Source: Halapricum hydrolyticum | GTDB taxonomy: Archaea; Halobacteriota; Halobacteria; Halobacteriales; Haloarculaceae | Assembly: GCA_025517565.1 (NCBI GenBank) | Contig: JAOPKD010000001.1 | Span: forward strand, 372,001 to 436,000 | Reading direction: 5' to 3' | DNA length: 64,000 nt | In this document: in pieces, positions 1-8,800 of the stretch | How the letters are laid out: every line of letters starts with the position of its first letter | Position numbering within the stretch: the stretch's first letter is position 1 | Program-made: the position numbers and the translations under genes | The notes under the pieces: model-generated | What the model was told of the DNA's origin: nothing | The model's input: only the letters and a program-made list of their open reading frames with translations | The model's database searches: none

Positions 1-961
1 TCGTCGCCGCGAACAGGGCAGTGAATCCACCGATGAAAGCGATCACGCCGAGCGCGGTCGGCGAGAGCGCGTAGAAGCCGTACATCCGGGCGACGAGGAA
101 GACGCCGGCCGCGACCATCGTCGCCGCGTGGATCAGCGCCGAAACAGGGGTGGGACCTTCCATCGCGTCCGGCAGCCACGTGTGCAGCGGGAACTGCGCG
201 GACTTGCCGATCACGCCGCCGAGCACGAGCAGGCCGACGACGGTGAACCACGCCTGTTCCCCGAGTCCGAGGAACGTGTTGACGGAGTGCTCGCCGTGCA
301 GCGCCTGCTCGGCGAGGTGCGGGAAGCTCTCGCTGCCGGCGAACGCGCCGGTCCCGAACGTCGCGAAGATCGCGACGACGCCGACGAGGAAGAAGTAGTC
401 CCCGAACCGGGTCACGAGGAACGCCTTCTTGGCCGCGCTGGGCGGGCCGGCCTCGCGGAACCAGAAGCCGATCAGCAGGTACGAACAGAGCCCGACCAGC
501 TCGAAGAACATGAACGCCATCAGAATGTTGCTGGCGAACACGAACGCGAGCATCGAGAAGCTAAACAGGCCGAGTCCGGCGTAATACCGCGGGAGACCGG
601 TCTCGCCCTCGTCGTTCATGTAGCCCAGCGAGAAGACGTGCACGAGGAACGAAATCAGCGAGACGACGACCAGCATGAGCGCAGAGAGCGGGTCGATCAG
701 CACGCCGAGTTCGAGCGAGAACGGGGCCGAACTGCTTCCCTCGAGGAACGTGTACAGCGTCTCGTTGTAGCCCGTGTCGGCGCCGTCACTGGTCGCAACC
801 GTCAGCGCCACGAGCAGCGACAGCACCAGCGAACCGCCGGTCGCGGCGATTCCAGCCAGCGCGCCCTTCTTGGGCAGATACTTGCCCGCGAACAGCGCGA
901 CGACGAACGATACCAGCGGCAAGAGCGCGATCGCCGGAACGAGGTCGTATATCCATGTCAT
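1..961 (-). CDS. nuoL: NADH-quinone oxidoreductase-type subunit L (partial, N-terminal ~320 aa)
   Basis: Proton-pumping antiporter-like membrane subunit of the complex I-like dehydrogenase. The reading frame begins MTWIYDLVPAIALLP and runs off the left edge. It shows many hydrophobic helices and the conserved antiporter core, including FFELVGLCSYLLIGFW and HTWLPDAMEGPTPVSALIHA (the Lys/Glu/His proton channel region). Only the first half of the usual ~650 residues is present. The ATG lies next to the nuoK stop at 963, so it is translated as part of the nuoJ1-J2-K-L run. Haloarchaeal complex I lacks the NADH-input module, so the electron donor is unlikely to be NADH; that is family knowledge, not visible here. 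Confidence 0.95.
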   Translation of the reverse strand, partial: MTWIYDLVPAIALLPLVSFVVALFAGKYLPKKGALAGIAATGGSLVLSLLVALTVATSDGADTGYNETLYTFLEGSSSAPFSLELGVLIDPLSALMLVVVSLISFLVHVFSLGYMNDEGETGLPRYYAGLGLFSFSMLAFVFASNILMAFMFFELVGLCSYLLIGFWFREAGPPSAAKKAFLVTRFGDYFFLVGVVAIFATFGTGAFAGSESFPHLAEQALHGEHSVNTFLGLGEQAWFTVVGLLVLGGVIGKSAQFPLHTWLPDAMEGPTPVSALIHAATMVAAGVFLVARMYGFYALSPTALGVIAFIGGFTALFAAT

Positions 962-962
962 G

Positions 963-1265
963 TTACCACCGCATCGTCGTTGGGACGGTCACGTCGATCG
1001 TCTCGAAGTTGCGATACAGCACGAGGATGATCCCCAGGCCGATGGCCACCTCGGCCGCGGCCAGCGCCATCCCGAACAGTGCGAACACCTGGCCGGTGAG
1101 GTTGCCGTGCTGGAGCGAGAACGCGACGAGGTTGATGTTCGCGGCGTTGAGCATCAACTCGACGGACATCAGATAGATCAGGGCGTTCTCCCGAACGAGG
1201 ATGCCGAGCAGGCCGATCGAGAAGACCCCGGCCGACAGCAACAGGTACCACTGGGTCTCGATCAC
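963..1265 (-). CDS. nuoK: NADH-quinone oxidoreductase-type subunit K
   Basis: Small membrane subunit of 100 aa, the usual NuoK length, with three transmembrane segments. The second and third helices hold the family motif around MSVELMLNAANINLVAFS, including the conserved intramembrane glutamate used in proton translocation. Translation starts with GTG at 1265 and overlaps the nuoJ2 stop by 4 bases, which indicates coupled translation. It is followed directly by nuoL. Confidence 0.95.
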   Translation of the reverse strand: MIETQWYLLLSAGVFSIGLLGILVRENALIYLMSVELMLNAANINLVAFSLQHGNLTGQVFALFGMALAAAEVAIGLGIILVLYRNFETIDVTVPTTMRW

Positions 1266-1561
1266 GACTCGTCACCCCCCTCCTCGCGTCGAGCCAGCAG
1301 GATCGCACCGTCGAGCGCCGCGTCGAGCACGATCGCGATCGCGAGGAACGCGAACAGGAAGCCCTCGGTCACGAGCGGCGACTGATCGACGAGATCGAAC
1401 AGCGCGTAACCGATCCCCTCCATGACGCTGGCTCCCGCTTCGAACCCCGCAGGAGCGTCGAACCCGGCGGTCAGGAAGACGGCCGCGAGCACGCCGAACA
1501 GCGCAAGCGCGGCCACGCCCGGGAGCAGGTCGAGGTCTTCGGCCAGCCGCGGGCGATTCAT
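1262..1561 (-). CDS. nuoJ2: NADH-quinone oxidoreductase-type subunit J, C-terminal part (NuoJ2)
   Basis: A 99-residue protein with two hydrophobic helices. In haloarchaea the NuoJ subunit is split into two genes, and this one matches the C-terminal part by position and pattern (it ends with a helix before nuoK). It overlaps nuoJ1 (stop 1558) and nuoK (GTG 1265) by 4 bases each, so the whole set is one translationally coupled operon. Sequence identity of this half is weak in general, so the call depends mainly on context. Confidence 0.85.
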   Translation of the reverse strand: MNRPRLAEDLDLLPGVAALALFGVLAAVFLTAGFDAPAGFEAGASVMEGIGYALFDLVDQSPLVTEGFLFAFLAIAIVLDAALDGAILLARREEGGDES

Positions 1562-1830
1562 GCGACCACCTCACTGTCGTCCGCGTCTGTCTGTCTGCGC
1601 GTGAGCATCACGGCGAACGTGATCAGGATGAGGACCCCGCCGACGTACACGAGGACCTGCATTACTGCCAGGAACGGCGCTTGTGCCAGTACGAAGTGGA
1701 CGGCGACGCTCAGAAGCGCCACACCCAGCAGCAGCGCCGAATGCCACACGTCACGCACCAGCACGACGCCCAGACTCGACCCGAGCGTGACGAGGGCAAA
1801 CAGCGCAAAAGCGAGTGTCTCATACACCAT
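1558..1830 (-). CDS. nuoJ1: NADH-quinone oxidoreductase-type subunit J, N-terminal part (NuoJ1)
   Basis: A 90-residue protein starting MVYETLAFALFALVTLGSS, with three hydrophobic helices and the NuoJ pattern AVMQVLVYVGGVLILITFAVML. The frame stays open upstream of 1830, but the internal ATG at 1830 fits the family start and the upstream extension has no family character. It is the first nuo gene of this run. The next gene upstream on the same strand is cdc48, 177 bases away, not nuoI or nuoH as in the usual haloarchaeal order. Confidence 0.88.
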   Translation of the reverse strand: MVYETLAFALFALVTLGSSLGVVLVRDVWHSALLLGVALLSVAVHFVLAQAPFLAVMQVLVYVGGVLILITFAVMLTRRQTDADDSEVVA

Positions 1831-1898
1831 ACTACCGGTCACTCCGACCGGACGCCCTTTGAAGATTACTGTCTCAATGCGGGTGTGACGACCAAAAG

Positions 1899-1912
1899 TA
1901 GCAATATTTTCC
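1899..1912 (-). promoter_or_regulatory. Possible TATA box for nuoJ1
   Basis: Read on the minus strand this stretch is GGGAAAATATTGC, an AT-rich block in an otherwise GC-rich 177-base gap between cdc48 and nuoJ1. It would place transcription start about 45-50 bases before the nuoJ1 ATG. The evidence is position and base composition only. Confidence 0.35.
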
Positions 1913-2007
1913 CGCTTCGCGGCGGTCACCGCCACGGGCGACACATTCGCTGCCGACGACGTCGAGAAACACCGAGGCCGCGCTGTCCTATCCGGACCGA
2001 GGGGCGA

Positions 2008-4278
2008 TCACTGGAAGGTCCGGCTGACCTCGCGGCTGTCTGCGAGTTCGCGCTCGCTGGTGTCGAAGCGCTCTTCGATCTGCTCGTAGCGTTCGCGCGT
2101 CTCCTCGTCGACGCTCGGACCGACCTCGTCCATCGCGGCTTCGAAGTGCTCGCGGCTGATCCGAACGTTGCTGACGCTGTCGTCGACTTCCTCGGGTGAG
2201 ACGCTGTTGATGAACTCCCGGCTGGCAGCCATCGAGGCCTCTCGGCACAGCGCCTCGATGTCCGCACCGACGTAGCCGTCGGTGTCTGCCGCGAGTTCGG
2301 CCAGATCGACGTCCTCGGCCAGTGGCTTGTCCTGGGTGTGGACCTCGAAGATCTTCCGGCGCGCCTCCTCGTCGGGGACGGGCACGTGGACGTGCCGGTC
2401 CAGCCGACCCGGACGCAACAGCGCCGGATCGATCAGGTCGGGCCGGTTCGTCGTGGCGATGACGACCACGTCTTCCAGATCTTCGATTCCGTCGAGTTCG
2501 GTCAGCAGCTGGGAGACGACGCGCTCGCCGACGCCGGAGTCACCCATACTCCGGCCGCGTTCGCCGGCGATGGAGTCGATCTCGTCGAAGAACACGACCG
2601 TGGGCGCGTTGGCACGAGCCTTCTCGAAGACCTCGCGGACACCCTTCTCGGACTCGCCGACGTACTTGTTGAGCAGTTCGGGCCCCTTCACGGAGATGAA
2701 GTTGCTCTGTGCCTCGTTAGCGACGGCCTTCGCCAGCAGCGTCTTCCCGGTCCCCGGCGGGCCGTACAGCAGGACGCCTTTGGCCGCCTGCATGTCCATC
2801 TGCTCGAAGACCTGCGGGTACTCCAGGGGCCACTGGATCGTCTCGCGCAGGCGCTCTTTGGTGTCCTCAAGGCCGCCAACGTCCTCCCAGGTAATGTCCG
2901 GGACCTCGACGAAGACTTCCCGCAGCGCCGAGGGTTCGATGCCCTTCAGGGCCTCCTTGAAGTCGGTTTCGGAGACTTCCATCGCTTCGAGGATCTCGGC
3001 GTCGATCTCGTCGGCCTCCAGATCGATCTCCGGGCGGATCCGACGGAGCGCGTTCATCGCAGCCTCCTTGCTCAGCTGTTCGAGGTCGGCCCCGACGAAG
3101 CCGTGGGTGTTCTCGGCGTAGTGATCGAGGTCGATCTCGTCGACAAGGGGCATTCCGCGGGTGTGGACCTGCAGGATCTCCTTGCGACCGTCGCGGTCGG
3201 GCACGCCGATCTCGATCTCCCGGTCGAAGCGACCGCCGCGGCGCAGCGCGGGATCGATCGCGTCGACGCGGTTGGTCGCGCCGATGACGATGACGTCGCC
3301 GCGCTCTTCGAGCCCGTCCATCAGGCTCAGCAGCTGAGCGACCACGCGGCGCTCGACGTCGCCGGAGGTCTCGCCGCGCTTGGGCGCGATCGAGTCGAGT
3401 TCGTCGATGAAGACGATCGCCGGCGCGTTCTCCTCGGCCTCGTCGAAGATCTCCCGCAGCTGCTCTTCGCTCTCGCCGTAGAACTTCGACATGATCTCCG
3501 GCCCCGAGATCGTCGTGAAGTAGGCGTCGATCTCGTTGGCGACGGCCTTGGCCATCAGCGTCTTGCCGGTCCCCGGCGGGCCGTGCAACAGGACGCCTTT
3601 CGGGGGTTCGATGCCCAGCTGCTGGAACAGTTCGGGATGGCGCATCGGCAGTTCGATCATCTCCCGGACCTGTTCGAGTTCGTCGTCAAGCCCGCCGATG
3701 TCCTCGTAGGTGACGTTTGGCGTCTCGCGCTCGTCCTGGGGCGCGCCTTCGGTGATCTGCTCTGCGGGCTGTTCGCTGATCTCGATCTCGGTCTGGTCGG
3801 TCACGACGACCGTTCCCTGGGGGTCGGTCTCGGCGATCTTCAGCGGGATCTTCTGGCCACCGACGTTCGAGATCGGTCCCAGCCCGAGCGAGAACGGCAC
3901 CGTCTGTCCCTGCGTGACGGCCTGTCCGCTGAGCTTATTGCGGACGTGGGGGCCGATGTTCCCGCGCACGCGGAGGTTCTGCGGGAGCGCGACGGTAACC
4001 GACCGAGCGGGCTTGACGTCGGCCTTCTCTACCTCGACGGTGTCGTCGATCCCGACGTTCGCTTCCTGACGGAGCCGCCCGTCGACCCGGATGATTCCTT
4101 CGCCGCTGTCTTCGGGATAGCCCGGCCAGACACGCGCGACTGCGCGCCCGCCCTGGCGCCCCTCAAGGACGATGTAATCGCCGTTCTCCAGGTCGAGTTC
4201 GTCCATCGCGACCCGGTCGATCGCGGCGAGTCCCCGACCGGCGTCTTTCTGCTTGAGTGGTTTGACAGTGAGTTTCAT
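2008..4278 (-). CDS. cdc48: Cdc48/VAT-type AAA+ ATPase (p97 homologue)
   Basis: ATP-driven unfoldase that feeds proteins to the archaeal proteasome. At 756 aa it has the full architecture: N-terminal double-psi barrel plus CDC48 domain 2 (residues ~1-185), then two AAA modules. Walker A GPPGTGKT is seen at ~233-240 and ~506-513, Walker B IVFIDELD at ~288-295 and VVFFDEID at ~561-568, with SRH arginines in both ([43 protein letters not shown]). The C-terminal tail is acidic. The ATG overlaps the stop of the upstream small gene (4275-4278), so the two are co-translated. A haloarchaeal genome usually has several cdc48 copies; which one this is cannot be told here. Confidence 0.97.
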   Translation of the reverse strand: MKLTVKPLKQKDAGRGLAAIDRVAMDELDLENGDYIVLEGRQGGRAVARVWPGYPEDSGEGIIRVDGRLRQEANVGIDDTVEVEKADVKPARSVTVALPQNLRVRGNIGPHVRNKLSGQAVTQGQTVPFSLGLGPISNVGGQKIPLKIAETDPQGTVVVTDQTEIEISEQPAEQITEGAPQDERETPNVTYEDIGGLDDELEQVREMIELPMRHPELFQQLGIEPPKGVLLHGPPGTGKTLMAKAVANEIDAYFTTISGPEIMSKFYGESEEQLREIFDEAEENAPAIVFIDELDSIAPKRGETSGDVERRVVAQLLSLMDGLEERGDVIVIGATNRVDAIDPALRRGGRFDREIEIGVPDRDGRKEILQVHTRGMPLVDEIDLDHYAENTHGFVGADLEQLSKEAAMNALRRIRPEIDLEADEIDAEILEAMEVSETDFKEALKGIEPSALREVFVEVPDITWEDVGGLEDTKERLRETIQWPLEYPQVFEQMDMQAAKGVLLYGPPGTGKTLLAKAVANEAQSNFISVKGPELLNKYVGESEKGVREVFEKARANAPTVVFFDEIDSIAGERGRSMGDSGVGERVVSQLLTELDGIEDLEDVVVIATTNRPDLIDPALLRPGRLDRHVHVPVPDEEARRKIFEVHTQDKPLAEDVDLAELAADTDGYVGADIEALCREASMAASREFINSVSPEEVDDSVSNVRISREHFEAAMDEVGPSVDEETRERYEQIEERFDTSERELADSREVSRTFQ

Positions 4279-4505
4279 CGGCTCACCTCGACAGTGAGAA
4301 CGCCGTTTCTGATAAACGCTCGTGCGTCCTCGCCTTCGGGCAGGGTCAGATCGTACTGCTCGGGCTCGGCGACGACGATCACCGTGTCGCCGACGATCTC
4401 CGCCGTGGCCTCGGTCGTGCCCAGATCAGCCGCGAGAACCACGCTGTCCTCGTACTCGTAGCGACTCACCGACACGTCTTCGTCCAACCGTTGCGTTACA
4501 GTCAT
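4275..4505 (-). CDS. Small Hsp20-like protein co-transcribed with cdc48 (DUF7127-like)
   Basis: A 76-residue acidic, beta-rich protein starting [20 protein letters not shown], ending in an alpha-crystallin-like edge ([22 protein letters not shown] resembles the end of the Hsp20 beta sandwich). It is too short for a full small heat-shock protein. It overlaps cdc48 by 4 bases and a TATA box lies about 26 bases upstream, so it leads the cdc48 transcript. A role as a substrate adaptor or partner of Cdc48 is an inference from this coupling. Confidence 0.75.
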   Translation of the reverse strand: MTVTQRLDEDVSVSRYEYEDSVVLAADLGTTEATAEIVGDTVIVVAEPEQYDLTLPEGEDARAFIRNGVLTVEVSR

Positions 4506-4528
4506 GCTAACTCCAAGTTAGTAGTCAT

Positions 4529-4540
4529 TCTATATAAACC
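4529..4540 (-). promoter_or_regulatory. TATA box of the Hsp20-like/cdc48 operon
   Basis: On the minus strand the sequence reads GGGTTTATATAGAAT, a very good haloarchaeal TATA element. It lies 25-30 bases before the ATG at 4505, so transcription would begin at or next to the start codon (a leaderless mRNA). Confidence 0.75.
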
Positions 4541-4679
4541 CTTCTCTAATTTGACGGGGTACGGGGGTGGGTTTTAGGATTATCGACTGAATTGCGGTTC
4601 ACACCCACCGCGGTCGAGCCGTGTCGCCGAGACGGGTCGGAAGAAGAACAGACAGGGCGAGAAGTGACGTCGATATGCG

Positions 4680-5489
4680 TCAGTAGATGTCGTCGACGTC
4701 GTCCTCGTAGTGGCTGTGATCGTCGGCCGGGAACTCGCCCGATCCGACGGCGTCAATGTAGGCTTCGGCGGCCGAACGCATCTCGCCGCGGACGTCGCCG
4801 AACGCTTTCGAGAACGGTGCGACCGACTCAGAGAGGCCGATCACTTCGTCGATCGTCAGCACCTGGCCGTCGCAGTCGGGGCCGGCCCCGATCCCGATCG
4901 TGGGGATCGAGATCGACTCCGTCACCTGGGCGGCGACGTTCGCCGGGACGTGCTCGAGTACCAGCGAGAACGCCCCCGCCCGCTCGTGTTTGTGCGCCAG
5001 ATCGAGGATCTGCTTGGCGGCGGACTCGTCGGTCCCCTGCCGGAAGAGCCCCGTCTCGTTTTCGTGCTGTGGGGTCAGCCCCAGGTGGGCCTGGACGGGG
5101 ATACCGAGTTGCGTGAGACGCTCGGTGAGTTCGACCGTGTGCGGGCCAGATTCGATCTTGACGGCGTCGGCTTCGGCTTCCTTGAGCATGCGGCCAGCGT
5201 GTTCGACCGCCTCGTCGGGGTCGGCGCCGAACGAGAGAAAAGGCATGTCCGCGATGACCATCGCCTCGTCGGTCGCTCGTGCGACGGCGGCCGTGTGACT
5301 GGCGATCTGATCGACAGTAACGGGCAGCGTCGAGTCGTAGCCGAGTCGGAGGTTTCCGACCGAGTCGCCGACGAGAAGCAGATCGACGCCGGCGGCCTCG
5401 AGAACCTCGGCCGTCGGCGCGTCGTAGGCAGTGAGCATCGTCAGCGGCTCGTCGTCGCCCTTCCGTTCCCGGACGTCCTTCGCGCGCAT
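4680..5489 (-). CDS. panB: 3-methyl-2-oxobutanoate (ketopantoate) hydroxymethyltransferase
   Basis: Makes ketopantoate from 2-oxoisovalerate and methylene-tetrahydropterin for coenzyme A synthesis. The 269-aa protein has the family landmarks: LTAYDAPTAEVLEAAGVDLLLVGDSVG near the N-terminus (metal-binding Asp), KIESGP, PVQAHLGLTPQ, and IPTIGIGAGPDCDGQVLTIDEV. The frame is open 28 codons further upstream, but the ATG at 5489 gives the standard N-terminus (MRAKDVRERKG), so I take that start. It stands alone between the cdc48 promoter region and a convergent block, with no visible partner of the CoA pathway. Confidence 0.95.
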   Translation of the reverse strand: MRAKDVRERKGDDEPLTMLTAYDAPTAEVLEAAGVDLLLVGDSVGNLRLGYDSTLPVTVDQIASHTAAVARATDEAMVIADMPFLSFGADPDEAVEHAGRMLKEAEADAVKIESGPHTVELTERLTQLGIPVQAHLGLTPQHENETGLFRQGTDESAAKQILDLAHKHERAGAFSLVLEHVPANVAAQVTESISIPTIGIGAGPDCDGQVLTIDEVIGLSESVAPFSKAFGDVRGEMRSAAEAYIDAVGSGEFPADDHSHYEDDVDDIY

Positions 5490-5571
5490 GTGCCGTGCTT
5501 CGAGCGCGGCAAGGAAAATCCTCTCGGTGGCAACCGAAACCGATTCGAGTTCCGAGACCCGAGCGACGGGC

Positions 5572-5820
5572 ATGCCAGCGCGCGTCGAAACGACCGATCC
5601 CGACGGGATCGATTACGGCTGGGTCATGCAGATCACGTTCGTCGTGACGATTCTCGTCGGTGCGCCGATCGTCGCGGTCGCCTCGGTGTCCGTCGATCTC
5701 GCGTCGTGGGGAGCGCGCGCCTCGTTTGCCATCAGGGTGGGCGCAGTCGTCTGGTTCGTGACGGCCCTGGCGGTATACGGCTACGCGCGCCGTCGATCGA
5801 GCCGGTCCGCGACCGACTGA
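5572..5820 (+). CDS. Small two-helix membrane protein (DUF5822-like)
   Basis: An 82-aa protein with a short cytoplasmic N-terminus, then GWVMQITFVVTILVGAPIVAV and a second hydrophobic segment, ending in an Arg-rich tail (YARRRSSRSATD). The pattern resembles a conserved haloarchaeal family of unknown function (DUF5822, from memory). It is divergent from panB (about 80 bases between starts) and its 3' end overlaps the convergent HAD gene by 40 bases. No function can be given. Confidence 0.7.
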   Translation: MPARVETTDPDGIDYGWVMQITFVVTILVGAPIVAVASVSVDLASWGARASFAIRVGAVVWFVTALAVYGYARRRSSRSATD

Positions 5821-6326
5821 AAGTCGACGCCGGCTCGTCGTGCCGTCTCGGCGTCCGACGCCGAATCACCGACGAACAGCGCGTTATCCGGGGACACGTC
5901 GAGAGCGGAGAGCGCAGCACGCAGCGGCTGGGGGTGCGGTTTCGATTCCTCGACAGTGTCGCGCCCGATCAGTACGTCGACCGCGCTGTCCAGGCCGTGG
6001 ACTTCGAGTGCGATCCGGCAGGCGGATTCAGCGTTCAGCGAGACGACGCCGGTGGGCCCGTCCCACGGGAGTTCCTCGGCCAGCGGCAGCTTGCTGGACG
6101 TGCGCGCCCCTTCGCGTTCGAACTCCGCGACCCGGTTCTCGACGGCCGGGTAGTGCTCGGCTTCCCTGGCGCGGTCGAAGAGCTGCCAGAGGGTGGCCTC
6201 GCCGGTCTCGACACCTCTCGCTTCGAGCACGGCCGCGACCCGTCGGCGGACTTGCGCCCAGTCGACGTCCAGTTCCACCAGCGTCCCGTCCAGATCGTAG
6301 ATGACAGCGTCGTATGCGTCGGTCAT
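5781..6326 (-). CDS. HAD-superfamily phosphatase
   Basis: A hydrolase of 181 aa with motif I DLDGTLVELDVD (nucleophile Asp at residue ~11), a lysine motif in ESKPHPQPLRAAL, and motif IV LFVGDSASDAETARRAGV. The small cap region lies between motifs I and II. The substrate cannot be read from the sequence; phosphoglycolate-like phosphatases have this build. ATGs at 6326 and 6335 are both possible; the shorter form puts motif I at the usual distance. The end overlaps the convergent small membrane gene. Confidence 0.85.
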   Translation of the reverse strand: MTDAYDAVIYDLDGTLVELDVDWAQVRRRVAAVLEARGVETGEATLWQLFDRAREAEHYPAVENRVAEFEREGARTSSKLPLAEELPWDGPTGVVSLNAESACRIALEVHGLDSAVDVLIGRDTVEESKPHPQPLRAALSALDVSPDNALFVGDSASDAETARRAGVDFQSVADRLDRRRA

Positions 6327-6414
6327 GGGTTTCATAGTGACCGTTGTAACGATGAGCCAGTACGGCCGCCTGCGTGACGGTGGTCGATCCGGTAGTGACT
6401 GACAGTGGTCACTA

Positions 6415-6915
6415 TCAGGTGTCGGCCAGTTCGATGTCGAGTCGGTCTTCGAGGGCGGTGATGACGGACCCTCCGATACCGGCCTGGGTCGCCCGGGCCT
6501 GTTCGACAGCGAGCAGGTCCGATTCGTCGATCCCGAGGTCTTCGGCCAGCTCTTCGCGCTGGAGGCCAGCGTCCTGCCGTGCCTCGGTGACGCGTCGGCC
6601 GTAATCGGAGACGAGGTACGGAAGCTGGTCGTCGTCGTAGTCGGCGCCGTCCTCCCAGTGGGATGCGTCGGCCTGCTGTGCATCGTGGATTCGAGCCGCG
6701 TTCTGGGCGGCACGTTTCTCCCTGCTGGGCTCAGAGTCGTCGGAGCCCCCGCTGGAGGTGCCTTTCGCGTCGTCACGGTGCTGGGCGCAACTCGCACAGA
6801 CCTGGAGTCGTGCGCCAGCGATATTGACCGTCTCGAGCGAGGCGTCGGTCGCACCGCAGAGCTCGCAGCTCCCGCCGGTGTCGCCGGAACCGCCACCGGT
6901 CGAGTATTTTGCCAT
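6415..6915 (-). CDS. Multiprotein bridging factor-like transcription regulator (aMBF1)
   Basis: A 166-aa protein with an N-terminal zinc ribbon (Cys17, Cys20, Cys40, Cys43), a long acidic, Ser-rich linker, and a C-terminal Cro/C1-type helix-turn-helix (~residues 100-160: YGRRVTEARQDAGLQREEL... then LLAVEQARA). This is the archaeal MBF1 architecture, thought to bridge TBP-bound complexes and ribosomes. It is separated from the HAD gene by about 90 bases and transcribed in the same direction. Confidence 0.88.
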   Translation of the reverse strand: MAKYSTGGGSGDTGGSCELCGATDASLETVNIAGARLQVCASCAQHRDDAKGTSSGGSDDSEPSREKRAAQNAARIHDAQQADASHWEDGADYDDDQLPYLVSDYGRRVTEARQDAGLQREELAEDLGIDESDLLAVEQARATQAGIGGSVITALEDRLDIELADT

Positions 6916-7070
6916 GCGTCTGTATTGTGGATTGGTTGTCTTGAAACAACCGTTTTGGCCCAGGGCTTGGGTCGTGCCGCCGGCACGGCATCGAGTCCCG
7001 GGGGCGAGCCGAACCGACAGTCATTTTACTCCCCCTCGGGAATACACAGGTGCGGAAAACCGCAAGGCGC

Positions 7071-7155
<85 letters not shown>

Positions 7156-7160
7156 TTTCT

Positions 7161-7184
7161 GTCGCTCGCAAACTCGCGAGCGAC
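7161..7184 (+). terminator. Hairpin after tRNA-Leu
   Basis: A perfect 9-bp inverted repeat, GTCGCTCGC and GCGAGCGAC, with a 6-base loop, 5 bases after the tRNA. No T-run follows, so it may act in 3' processing rather than as a terminator. Confidence 0.45.
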
Positions 7185-7408
7185 TGCAATCGTCAGCGGA
7201 TTCGAACCCTGGGAGTCGCGCGGAGTGAGCGAAGCGAACGAGCACGTCTCCATCCGGTTCGAATACCGCGCTGTCGTGCCTCGCTATTTTGCTCGTCACG
7301 GAAAGAACCGGTGGAGCAGATGGTGACCACGCCGAGACTGCTCGCTAGCGTCTCGTCCGGCTCAAATCTCTCCATAGCGTTTGTTACTCACGAACTGCTC
7401 GCAGGAGA

Positions 7409-7422
7409 AAGCCGGTGGAGGG
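7409..7422. repeat. attL of the tRNA-Thr element
   Basis: AAGCCGGTGGAGGG, identical to 12311-12324. It has no tRNA context here, which fits the end of the element distal to the intact tRNA gene. Bases on both sides differ between the two copies. Confidence 0.7.
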
Positions 7423-7465
7423 CTATTACCGCGAAGGTTAAAGCCGGTGACCGCCTCAGGGACCT

Positions 7466-8800
7466 ATGGCTTCTGACTACGCGACAGAACTCAAAGACCT
7501 CCGCGAACGAATCCGAGCCGGTGGGGCCGCTCACTACTATCGGGACGAGAACGGTGATTACCTCGGCGGTAAGGACCGGAGTGACGAGGAACTCACCGAC
7601 GACGACCGCGAGAACCTGCTCAAGTTCGACCAACAACTCGCCCTGCTCGACTCCGAATACGGCGAGGCCCGGCGCGTGAAACTGCTCCGCCACTGCACAA
7701 TCATGGCCGAGAAGGTCGGCGGCCTCACCGAGGCCCTCACCGACCGCGAGGCCGCCGAACCACTCGTCGCCTACGCCAACTCCTACAAGAGCGTCGAGAC
7801 GCGACGCGACTACCGCGTCGCCCTGCGGATGTTCGGGACGCGTGTGTTGAAGCGTGACCCCGACGAGGACGGGCCGCCCGACTCGCTCGCGTGGATAAAG
7901 ACCGGTCTGCCGAAGAACCACGACCCGACCCCGAGCCGGGCCGATATGCTCGACGACGAGGACGTGGACGCCATGATTGAACAGGGCGCTCGCAACTTCC
8001 GCGAAAAGGCCCTGTTCGCCACGCAGTACGAAGCAGGCCTGCGGGGACAGGAACTCTATGACCTCACCGTCGGGGACGTTGTCGACGACGAGAACGGTGT
8101 CTATATCCACGTCGACAACGGGAAAACCGGCACCCGCGACGTACTGTGTATCGGGGACGCCGTGGCCTACCTCGCCGATTGGCTCGAACACGAACACCCC
8201 GCGCCGACCAACGGCGACGCGCCCCTGTGGTCGAAACTCGGGACACCCGAGCGAGCATCTTACCAGACGTTCCTCAAATACTTTAAGCGGGCCGCGAAAC
8301 GAGCCGGCGTCTCGAAGACGGTGACGCCCACGAACTTCCGTAAATCGAACGCCTACGACCTCGCTCGGCGCGGATTCAACGCGGCGCTGATTGAGGACCG
8401 ACAGGGTCGCAAGCGCGGGAGCGAGGCCGTCGCTCGGTATATCGGGCGGTTCGGACGCGAATCCGACGAACAGTACCTCGGCGGGCACGGCGTCGAGCAG
8501 AACGCCGACCCTGCCGAGGATCCGCGTCCCGTCGAGTGCGTCCGGTGTGGCAAGAAAACCCCGCGGAACAAAGGCCGGTGTGCAAACTGCCGCCTGCCGT
8601 TCGACCCGAAAGAAGCCTACGAGGCCGGTATCGAGAGCGGCGACGCCACCCCCGAAGAACTCGTCGAGCAACTCCTCGAAAACGAGGAAGCGCAAACCCA
8701 ACTCGTCGACGCCTTGGCCGAGCGGGCGGCCGAGTCCGGCCCGATAAACACCTTCCAGACCTACCGCTCGCCGATTGACGACGACACCGACGACGAATAG
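7466..8800 (+). CDS. Tyrosine-family site-specific integrase with C-terminal zinc ribbon
   Basis: Catalyses insertion and excision of the 4.9-kb element. It is 444 aa with a core-binding helical domain (~60-150) and a catalytic domain whose first Arg is in YEAGLRGQELYDL (R193). The second box reads TPTNFRKSNAYDLARRG, so the Arg (R292) is present but the usual His of HxxR is Thr. The nucleophile is probably Tyr325 or Tyr337. A four-Cys ribbon, CVRCGKKTPRNKGRCANC, follows at ~358-377. This build resembles integrases of haloarchaeal pleolipovirus SNJ2 type (from memory). The gene sits 44 bases inside attL. Confidence 0.85.
   Translation: MASDYATELKDLRERIRAGGAAHYYRDENGDYLGGKDRSDEELTDDDRENLLKFDQQLALLDSEYGEARRVKLLRHCTIMAEKVGGLTEALTDREAAEPLVAYANSYKSVETRRDYRVALRMFGTRVLKRDPDEDGPPDSLAWIKTGLPKNHDPTPSRADMLDDEDVDAMIEQGARNFREKALFATQYEAGLRGQELYDLTVGDVVDDENGVYIHVDNGKTGTRDVLCIGDAVAYLADWLEHEHPAPTNGDAPLWSKLGTPERASYQTFLKYFKRAAKRAGVSKTVTPTNFRKSNAYDLARRGFNAALIEDRQGRKRGSEAVARYIGRFGRESDEQYLGGHGVEQNADPAEDPRPVECVRCGKKTPRNKGRCANCRLPFDPKEAYEAGIESGDATPEELVEQLLENEEAQTQLVDALAERAAESGPINTFQTYRSPIDDDTDDE

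Noticed and set aside
2338..4461. 707-codon frame on the + strand opposite cdc48
   Set aside because: Antisense shadow in GC-rich DNA; the minus frame has full Cdc48 motifs, and the + frame has none.
7186..7290. Stretch after tRNA-Leu with GGATTCGAACC and GGTTCGAATACC, looking like tRNA fragments
   Set aside because: Only T-loop-like words are present, with no pairing stems or repeat of the tRNA-Leu 3' end; not enough to call an old attachment site.
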